Shown piece by piece: positions 19,402 to 24,888 of a stretch of DNA of 24,888 nt. The position numbers and the translations under genes are program-made. The stretch's first letter is position 1. Each line of letters opens with the position of its first letter. Origin of the DNA: Acanthaster planci (Eukaryota > Echinodermata > Asteroidea > Valvatida > Acanthasteridae); the NCBI RefSeq assembly GCF_001949145.1, contig NW_019091388.1, forward strand, positions 337,534 to 362,421. Reading direction: 5' to 3'. The notes under the pieces are model-generated. The model worked only from the letters and a program-made list of their open reading frames with translations. It had not been told where the DNA came from and made no database searches.

Positions 19402-19912
19402 CCGGACAGCTGAAACTGTAACACCACTCTGGGTTTCGTTTAAACAGTAACATAAATAAACTAAAACTGCTAAGTGCAAATTACCCATTGGTAAACACAA
19501 GTATACCGTCACCTTGGCTCGAAGCCAATTTCACGAAGCCAGCTTACAATTTGTTGGCGTGTTAAAATGTACGCCAAAGATAGGCAATAAACTTTGTGCA
19601 ACGAATTTGTGGCATAACTGTGCACTTTACTGACAATTTATTTCAAAAAAATTGTGTTGCTGTCAATTTTTGAGTGACGATGAGCAAAATTTTACAATGT
19701 TACAGATGTTCCTTTGTGATATTAAAAAGGTCATTAAATAGTTAGGGAATTTTGAACTTCGAAACAGTCATGTCAGCGGGAGTTCCTTCGTGAAAAAATA
19801 CGTATTTGGTTTTAAATATTCCCAAATACAAATCTGTAGCTCACTTGTTTCAACTTTTATAAGTTAAGTTAAAACTATCGGTATTTTACAAAACCTGAAA
19901 TGATTGCGTCAA
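19402..19912. other. No recognisable gene
   Basis: Short unsupported frames only, with no repeat structure or RNA gene seen. Confidence 0.4.
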
Positions 19913-20122
19913 TTATACCATGATTCCGGGGATGGGGAATATATATCCAACCTTCATATATATAGAAGAGATAAACATAATCACCGCGGTAGATGACGAA
20001 TATAGAGGAGGACGCGATCCAGCGGTATATCGCAGACTCTGTAGCATCCAGACTTCAGTTGCCTGATGAAAGCTAGCAGCACCAGCTGCCATCACTACCA
20101 GCAACAAAACACCGCGATTCAT
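19913..20122 (-). CDS. Candidate short secreted protein or first exon with signal peptide
   Basis: An ATG frame of 69 codons on the minus strand. The first 18 residues, MNRGVLLLVVMAAGAASF, form a textbook signal peptide: a positive Arg at 3, a hydrophobic core at about 5-13, and small residues AGAAS giving a cleavage site near residues 15-17. The remainder (HQATEVWMLQSLRYTAGSRP and on) has no cysteines and ends with a hydrophobic stretch, so it is unlike disulfide-rich secreted peptides. A TATATATA sequence lies about 30 bases upstream. The frame ends at a TAA, but the coding part could instead splice earlier: AAG/GTTGGA (about 19953) is a weak donor. Warning: a 12-bp inverted repeat (19996-20007 with 20136-20147) surrounds it, so a transposon origin is possible. 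No homologue recognised. Confidence 0.33.
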   Translation of the reverse strand: MNRGVLLLVVMAAGAASFHQATEVWMLQSLRYTAGSRPPLYSSSTAVIMFISSIYMKVGYIFPIPGIMV

Positions 20123-20149
20123 CGATTATCTTTTTCTCTATATTCGTTC

Positions 20150-20158
20150 ATATATATA
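20150..20158 (-). promoter_or_regulatory. Possible TATA box for the signal-peptide frame
   Basis: On the minus strand the sequence reads GGTATATATATGAAC, about 30 bases before the ATG at 20122. The transcript leader would then be only a few bases, which is unusual, so the real start site may differ. An inverted CCAAT (CTATTGGTC near 20351) lies about 200 bases further upstream on the same strand. TA runs are common by chance in this AT-rich DNA. Confidence 0.25.
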
Positions 20159-20613
20159 CCTGAGACAGTTCTCCTATACAGAGGATTTTCAGTCACGAGA
20201 TTTTTGACAGTCAGTGTTCAATTTACAATTACATAGGTGTGCGCGCGCCTTCGAAGTCTCTTAACAATCTGGAGTACATGAAATTACCCATAGAAAAACA
20301 CGCTGCGCAAAAACACGTTAGCACTGGGATGCAAGACACGTTAATCCATTCCTATTGGTCAAGAGCAAAATATTAGATGAAATGCCAACGTTCTAAAATA
20401 TTCTTCGTGATTTGTTTATTAAGGCACACCCTAGACTTCTCAAGCACGTTTCCAATCATCCCCCCAAGAAACTAAACCTGCCCACGCTTAACATTAATGC
20501 GTTGCTACAGTGCCGTTCAAAAATGGGCCCAGTCCCTCTTTTTTGAAGGGATGCTTGTAAATGGAAGCCACGTTGTGTACAACTCAAAGAAGTAGTGATA
20601 CTAGCCCCACAAA
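20159..20613. other. No recognisable gene
   Basis: Holds a GTGTGCGCGCGCC run near 20238-20249 and no supported gene. The minus frame 20456-20665 lacks known motifs. Confidence 0.35.
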
Positions 20614-20672
20614 TAGGGCTGTAGTGGCTCGCTTTTACAATCTTTCTCTTATCAGTCGCCACCACAGCCCTA
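20614..20672. repeat. 15-bp inverted repeat (hairpin, 29-base loop)
   Basis: TAGGGCTGTAGTGGC at 20614-20628 pairs with GCCACCACAGCCCTA at 20658-20672 with one mismatch (14 of 15). It is not followed by a U-run and is too short to be called an element. It may be the remnant of a larger foldback. Confidence 0.6.
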
Positions 20673-20840
20673 CTTCAAGGCATGTCTTAAATGCCTGAAA
20701 TCCAAACTGTAGGATTGTCACAAATTTTGAATCCTAATATCTTCCGGAATAAGAACGACTCGACAATTTTACTTACACTGGCGTATTTCTCAGAGTTTGG
20801 ACTTTCATACCAGCATCCTAAAGCTTTCCAAAATCGTAAT

Positions 20841-21279
20841 TTTTCCGATGTATGGCGCCTCGAAAAACCCGGCCTTTACTGTTAAATGCCGACCACGAGC
20901 TGCGCCATTTTGAAAAACGAAGGCAGCGTTTCGTGCGTTGGATTTCAAGGCAACCGACTGGAGCTCTGTATACGTTGTATCATACAAAACTGGTACCCCG
21001 TCACATTTTGCGTGACAGACGAACAAGGAACCGGTGAAATTTAATTTGAATAATATTAATATGCAGGTATGTACGATGCTTCACACGCATACTAGCAAAG
21101 TTCGCGCGTAACTTATACAAGGCAATACTGTGACAACATGAATTATGCATCTACGGCACCTGTCGGGTGCCTTGACTTCAGACGCACGAAACGCTGCCGT
21201 CGTTTTTCAAAATGGCGCCGCCCGTGGTCGGCATTTAACAGTACAGGCCGGGTTTTTGAGGAGCCATACATCGGAAAAC
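20841..21279. mobile_element. Large foldback: ~120-bp arms at ~90% identity, ~195-bp spacer
   Basis: The left arm 20841-20962 reappears, reverse complemented, at 21157-21279. Long shared runs include ACGCACGAAACGCTGCC, CGTTTTTCAAAATGGCGC, CGTGGTCGGCATTTAACAGT, AGGCCGGGTTTTT and CCATACATCGGAAAA. About 12 differences in 120 were counted by eye. Weaker similarity runs outward (to about 20790 and 21310) and inward. The arms carry frames such as plus 20852-21037 (MAPRKTRPLLLNADHELRHF, very basic), but the same frame in the other arm is broken by an indel after about 10 codons, so coding is not conserved. AAAATGGCGC recalls YY1-type promoter motifs. It may be a MITE or an inverted segmental duplication. 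No target duplication was found. Confidence 0.8.
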
Positions 21280-21719
21280 AAGCAAAGTTTTAAAAACGTA
21301 AGGAGGCCTATGCGCGCTTTACAAAAAACAACAGACGACAAAAGATATACAGCGCACAGCTAAAACTGTCACACTGATGAACCACCGATGTAATTTTGCA
21401 ATTTTATCTAGGGAGCATGGCAATCATTTATGCTTTAACTCATTTCAATAACAACAACAACAGGGCATACACTAGGAGCGATTTTCCTCTTATGGTTTCT
21501 ATTCTGTAACCAACCACAATCAGTATTTACATCATTCTGACTGCAGAAACACAATGAAATTAAGGTTAAGCACAAAACTAATACAGGAAGAAAAACGCTG
21601 TATTTACTTGGTTTGGCCGTGCCATTCTACTGTTGCAAGTGTTATCCATTCTTGGATGATATGTCTGCACCAAGGTTGTCAAAACAACCTGCGCCACACC
21701 ACCCCTCCATAAAAATTAA
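21280..21719. other. No recognisable gene
   Basis: A short AACAACAACAACA run lies near 21450. No supported frame or RNA gene. If the minus-strand frame to the right is a last exon, this would be its 3' untranslated region, but no AATAAA on the minus strand was found close by. Confidence 0.35.
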
Positions 21720-21916
21720 CTATATGTGAAGTTTTATTTGATTTGTTGATGCACGTCGAGCCAATTTATTGAACTGCAGCAGTTCATTGTAAGTAAGGGT
21801 TTCCTCCAAAATTGTGCACGCAAGTAACAAATGCTTGGAGTCTTTCAGCAATACTCTGGAAATAACTTGCAGAGTAATCTGATAATTGATCAGAAATTTT
21901 TCGTTCACAATAGGTA
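21720..21916 (-). CDS. Possible terminal exon, helix-rich, unidentified
   Basis: A minus-strand open stretch of about 64 codons follows an acceptor-like TATTTATCACCAG at the 21917 boundary and ends in TAG. It reads PIVNEKFLINYQITLQVISR, then VLLKDSKHLLLACTILEETL and NELLQFNKLARRAS: amphipathic helices with ordinary composition, unlike translated AT-rich noise. There is no early ATG, so it could only be an internal or last exon. Upstream on the same strand, a 62-base open piece near 22300-22361 has an excellent acceptor (AAGTGTATTTCAG) and a CAG/GTCATG donor, but its phase does not join this one. No family recognised. Confidence 0.2.
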
Positions 21917-22555
21917 CTGGTGATAAATATGGTAGAGTTCTGACTAGTTGAGAGGCAGTTCGGACAAAGGTGCAGTTAATGATTTATTTATGAAAATTTT
22001 CAAATAGCTTAATCTTAGCCAGTCTGGCATGTACATGAATGCACAAGAGCAGGAGAAAGAATGCTGCAGTGGTTGTGCAATGTTAAAGTCTGCGGACAGT
22101 CAGGAAAAAAGTTTTTCTTAACAAATTTAATTTTTTTCTCAGTCCCTCATTCATGTCTCTTGGCATTTCTGCAATTGAAATATGAGATACGACATGCATG
22201 ATGAAAACTAGTAGAGGCAGAATACAGCATTATTTTCTGTACTAAATGATAAATCAAAGCACGATTATAACACTTATCTGTCCAAAAAAGCAACATGACC
22301 TGAAGACCCAGCCACTCACAAAACGTGTACACAAGATAACAAAGCGTACTAACTAAGGCTGAAATACACTTAAAGTTCCACTTATTAAAACACTAAACAG
22401 ATACATGTACATTCAGCATGAAACAACCCATCAAAAACAGCCTTGAAAACAACTGTCCTAACACCTACGCTAACGTCATTCAGTGTTAGCTATAACGTTT
22501 AAGCTTATTAATCGAGTACTCAGCCGTAAAAGAAATGCAAAGCCTGATAAAACTG
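21917..22555. other. No firmly supported gene
   Basis: Contains the acceptor- and donor-flanked 62-base minus-strand piece noted under the neighbouring exon, and a minus frame 22147-22332 overlapping it. No repeat or RNA gene was seen. Confidence 0.3.
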
Positions 22556-22659
22556 GTATCAATTCCACTTTGCGTACACAATACATCACATAAATTTACA
22601 ATAACAAGTATCAATTCGAATTTGCATTCACAATGCATCACATAAATTTACAATAACAA
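22556..22659. repeat. 52-bp tandem duplication
   Basis: 22556-22607 and 22608-22659 are head-to-tail copies of exactly 52 bases. They share GTATCAATTC at the start and CATCACATAAATTTACAATA at the end, with five differences in the middle (about 90 percent identity). It is noncoding as far as can be seen. Confidence 0.9.
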
Positions 22660-23032
22660 GCGTGTTTATGATATGTGCTGTTAATCAAATCACGTTTGTC
22701 ACATTTGGGCCGCAAATTTACTATAAAAACTTCGAAAAATATTCCATCAAACACCATCAGCGAAGACATAATTTTTAGCATGCACTTTTACCCAGACCCA
22801 TTTAAAATTTGCTAGCACACACTGTCCGGACGACACCAGACCGGTCAATGTTTAACTCTTTCAAAATGAAAAATTTACCGAAATATTTTTCAAGTGAGAT
22901 AACAATTTTGTTTAATTTGTTCAACCATAAAATAAAATGTGTCTCCTTTTAATTTCTATTTGGGTAAATAATGGTTTTGTATATGATAATCGTAATTAGC
23001 ATTTCAATTTTTTAATATACATGTTTCAATAA
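22660..23032. other. AT-rich, no recognised feature
   Basis: No frame or repeat of note. A T-rich run ending in CAATAAG at 23026-23032 could act as a splice acceptor for the open stretch that follows. Confidence 0.35.
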
Positions 23033-23242
23033 GCGCCACCGATAGTTGCAAGAAGTTTCCCATCTCTTGGATTTGTGATCGAAAATGTTGAAGGAAATTT
23101 TCATTTATATCTCGAATCTGGAAAAGTCATCATGCAGATTCTGGATGTCTGTGGTCTACAGAATAGAAATCTGTCAAGACATTTCCTCCAAAATACTGCT
23201 CAGGAAAAAAAAGTGGCAGTTGGCTGCTGGACTATGAGTTGA
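23033..23242 (+). CDS. Possible exon, unidentified 69-codon open stretch
   Basis: After a pyrimidine-rich tract ending in AAG, an open stretch reads APPIVARSFPSLGFVIENVE, then GNFHLYLESGKVIMQILDVC and GLQNRNLSRHFLQN, ending in TGA at 23240. Its hydrophobic/charged alternation (FVIENVEGNFHLYLE, KVIMQILDV) looks like real protein and stands out from the AT-rich flanks. It has no early ATG, so it would have to be an internal or last exon. Candidate donors near its end (TATGA/GTTGAAG at about 23236) are weak. No family recognised. It may equally be a decayed transposon protein or chance. Confidence 0.2.
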   Translation, partial: APPIVARSFPSLGFVIENVEGNFHLYLESGKVIMQILDVCGLQNRNLSRHFLQNTAQEKKVAVGCWTMS

Positions 23243-24101
23243 AGAGTAGAGCTGTATCTAAAAGCTGTATGGTTAGTGCCAAAGGACTGTCAGTACATTT
23301 CAAAACGCTCTCTTTTGTTCCCGCTAGAGCGGCTACGGGACACAGACGCACATTATTCGATGTTCGACGAGCGCGAGCGTGATAACAAATTTATCCTCCA
23401 GCAAAATTGACGCGCAGTATTAAACCATATTACCTGGTCTGTCATTATTCACTCGCCAAGATTTGCAGTCTCCCGTTGGATGATCGCTGAAGTTGAGCTA
23501 TAACTTCCGGTTCCATGATTACATGTACATGTATGATCATGGTGCTCTTTACCAAAGTGTGCATGCGCAAGGTTTGCACTTAACATATAGCAACAGGCTT
23601 TCGATTTCCGATTTCGCACGCTCTGATTACAAAATGAGGCGTCATCTTTGTTAATGGATTTTTAGGAAACGGAGCATAAATAATAAAAATTTTCATGACA
23701 AATCCAAATTACATTAAGCGTTTTATTTTTCAGTATCATCGATTTTGTGCCCTGCCTCAAAAAAGAATAGAACATGTGGTTTTAAATAACCCAAAAATTA
23801 TTTTATTTTCACCTGAAAAAATTGAGTGTTGCCAAATTTGACCAATATCAATCAAAATGAGTTTTCCTGGTTATAGAAACTAGATTCAAATGAACTAGAA
23901 GACTGTCTTAACCGATTGCAATAAAAACTGGTAATCCACGGGATAAAGTTAAGTAAAAATAATAAGCTTTAATTTGAACCAAAGTTTAGCGCCAAATCGT
24001 GTGAATCCAGACATTTTGTGATGGAAAAATATGTCATATATCTCATCTAAAAAAAAATTATGCCCTGATAAAACTGAATTCTTAGAGTCAGAAATTATTG
24101 C
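23243..24101. other. No recognisable gene; CpG-richer patch at 23320-23400
   Basis: CCGCTAGAGCGG (near 23322) and CGACGAGCGCGAGCG (near 23366) mark a short CpG-rich patch. TGTGCATGCGCAAGG (near 23558) resembles an NRF1 site, and ACATGTACATGT at 23521-23532 is a perfect 12-bp palindrome. No frame follows convincingly. From 23640 it is AT-rich. Confidence 0.35.
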
Positions 24102-24121
24102 TTTGTCAAACGTTTGACAAA
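24102..24121. repeat. Perfect 20-bp palindrome
   Basis: TTTGTCAAAC at 24102-24111 is followed directly by its reverse complement GTTTGACAAA at 24112-24121, with no spacer or mismatch. TTGTCAAA-type dyads can bind dimeric regulators, but no factor is claimed. It lies 30 bases left of the large foldback and may be related to that insertion or coincidental. Confidence 0.85.
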
Positions 24122-24151
24122 AAAGGGATACCCTTGGACCATACTCTTGTC

Positions 24152-24625
24152 AGCATAGACGTTTGAGTAACATTCTTGTAGCGGCGAGTCACGGGTCAAG
24201 TCGTTTGCGTTTTCACGAAGGGGCGAATTTAGCCATTCACAGTCTAAACGAACATTTGAGAAAAACGCGTGCAAACGTTCATCCTTTTTTTGATTTGAAA
24301 GTTTACATCTTAAGAATGCCTGGATATGTGAGTTTGCGGTATCGATGGAAAGGATAGTGTCTCTGCTTTTGAAATACTTGTAATTTGAAGAAAACGGGTT
24401 GTTTAGTTTTTCAGAATTAATTTAGAGGAGTGGCTGTTCGTGAAAACGCAAAAAAGATAAATGAGCAAATTCGCCCCGTGCGTGTAAAATTCGCCTCTTC
24501 GTGAAAACGCTCAAGTCAGCACGCGCGAAATTCGCCCCACTGGGATTCAAATTCGCCCCTTCGTGAAAACGTTCCGAGTCTGTTTGTATAGTTTTTGCCC
24601 CCTTTGCAAACGGTAAGTCTATGCT
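24152..24625. mobile_element. 474-bp foldback with a repeated internal TTCGCCCCTTCGTG motif
   Basis: The ends are AGCATAGAC (24152-24160) and its mirror GTCTATGCT (24617-24625). Inside, 24208-24230 and 24549-24571 are a perfect 23-bp inverted pair containing TTCGCCCCTTCGTGAAAACG. The right half holds more direct copies: a nearly complete one at 24487-24510 (CCTCTT for CCCCTT), and partial ones at 24437-24449 (TTCGTGAAAACGC), 24467-24480 (AAATTCGCCCCGTG) and 24527-24540 (AAATTCGCCCCAC). The left end also shares GTTTGNGTTTTCACG-like bases with the right. There is no transposase; the plus frame 24163-24357 across the left arm has no known motif. No clear target duplication. It resembles a foldback transposon with subterminal repeats. 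Confidence 0.75.
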
Positions 24626-24888
24626 ATTTCAAAGCGATCATGCGTATGGGCGCTGTGAGTATTAGAGGAATTCAGATGCCGTGGAAAGTACAAAGTTAAA
24701 CTTGTTTGTGTGTCACCTTGCCGTCAGTAGGCCTAATTATTTGTATTATGTTTTTTCCATCTACAAATAAAGCAATATGACACTTCCTGTATTCACACAG
24801 TTTTCAAGAATTTAGACTGATTAACATAATAATCAATTAATGAATCAATTATGTTTATTTTCCAGCATTACAAATTGAATTTTTTTCG
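24626..24888. other. AT-rich window end
   Basis: No gene was seen. ACAAATAAAGCAATATG near 24763 contains an AATAAA polyadenylation-type hexamer on the plus strand, unsupported by an upstream gene. Confidence 0.35.

Noticed and set aside
20852-21037. 61-codon basic ATG frame
   Set aside because: It lies in one arm of the inverted repeat and extends into the spacer; the equivalent frame in the other arm stops after about ten codons, and the ATG context is poor.
22541-24079. Shared 13-base word CCTGATAAAACTG near 22543 and 24064
   Set aside because: Flanks do not match; a chance or very short similarity in AT-rich DNA.
1-24888. CRISPR array, operon or prophage
   Set aside because: No short spaced direct repeats of the required type, no ribosome binding sites and no long frames; the DNA is eukaryotic in character.

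Overview
The window looks like AT-rich, gene-poor eukaryotic DNA, most likely from a marine invertebrate animal. It has no operons, no ribosome binding sites and no long open frames: the longest stop-to-stop frames are about 140 codons and most are by-products of repeats. It does hold decayed non-LTR retrotransposons (LINEs) of two clades, at least five foldback or MITE-like inverted repeats, two scattered low-copy repeat families, and several diverged tandem arrays. The L1/Tx1-like LINE resembles elements I associate with cnidarians and other marine invertebrates, but the sequence does not fix a phylum.

Layout. About 90-1165 is a decayed Jockey/CR1-type reverse transcriptase on the plus strand. 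2229-2465 may be the N-terminus of another CR1-like LINE protein. 3804-4100 (minus) is an unidentified open frame with some beta-sandwich-like features. 6030-6800 is a diverged tandem array rich in TGACGTCA-type motifs, with related copies near 7.5 and 9.3 kb. 9449-9909 looks like one small inverted-repeat element inserted into another. 10679-10835 is a degenerate repeat of about 17 bp. 11623-11921 is a TA-flanked MITE. 13255-15345 is a broken L1/Tx1-like LINE with ORF1 coiled coil, endonuclease, reverse transcriptase and C-terminal remnants in order. 16160-16457, 17018-17180, 20841-21279 and 24152-24625 are further foldbacks. 12452-12678 and 16772-17008 are two opposed copies of one repeat.

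Possible host coding sequence is weak: a 57-codon ATG frame at 18393-18566, a 69-codon frame with a convincing signal peptide and an upstream TATA box at 19913-20122 (minus), and open exon-like stretches at 21720-21916 (minus) and 23033-23242 (plus). None has a recognised homologue. The window is best read as intergenic or intronic DNA built up by transposon insertion and decay, possibly with ends of host genes.

Nothing here proves a new biological system. The most distinctive structures are the 24.15-24.63 kb foldback with an internal repeated motif, the tandem array of CRE-like motifs, the nested element at 9.5 kb and the 20.8-21.3 kb inverted repeat. All identities are estimates made by eye; no database or alignment tool was used.
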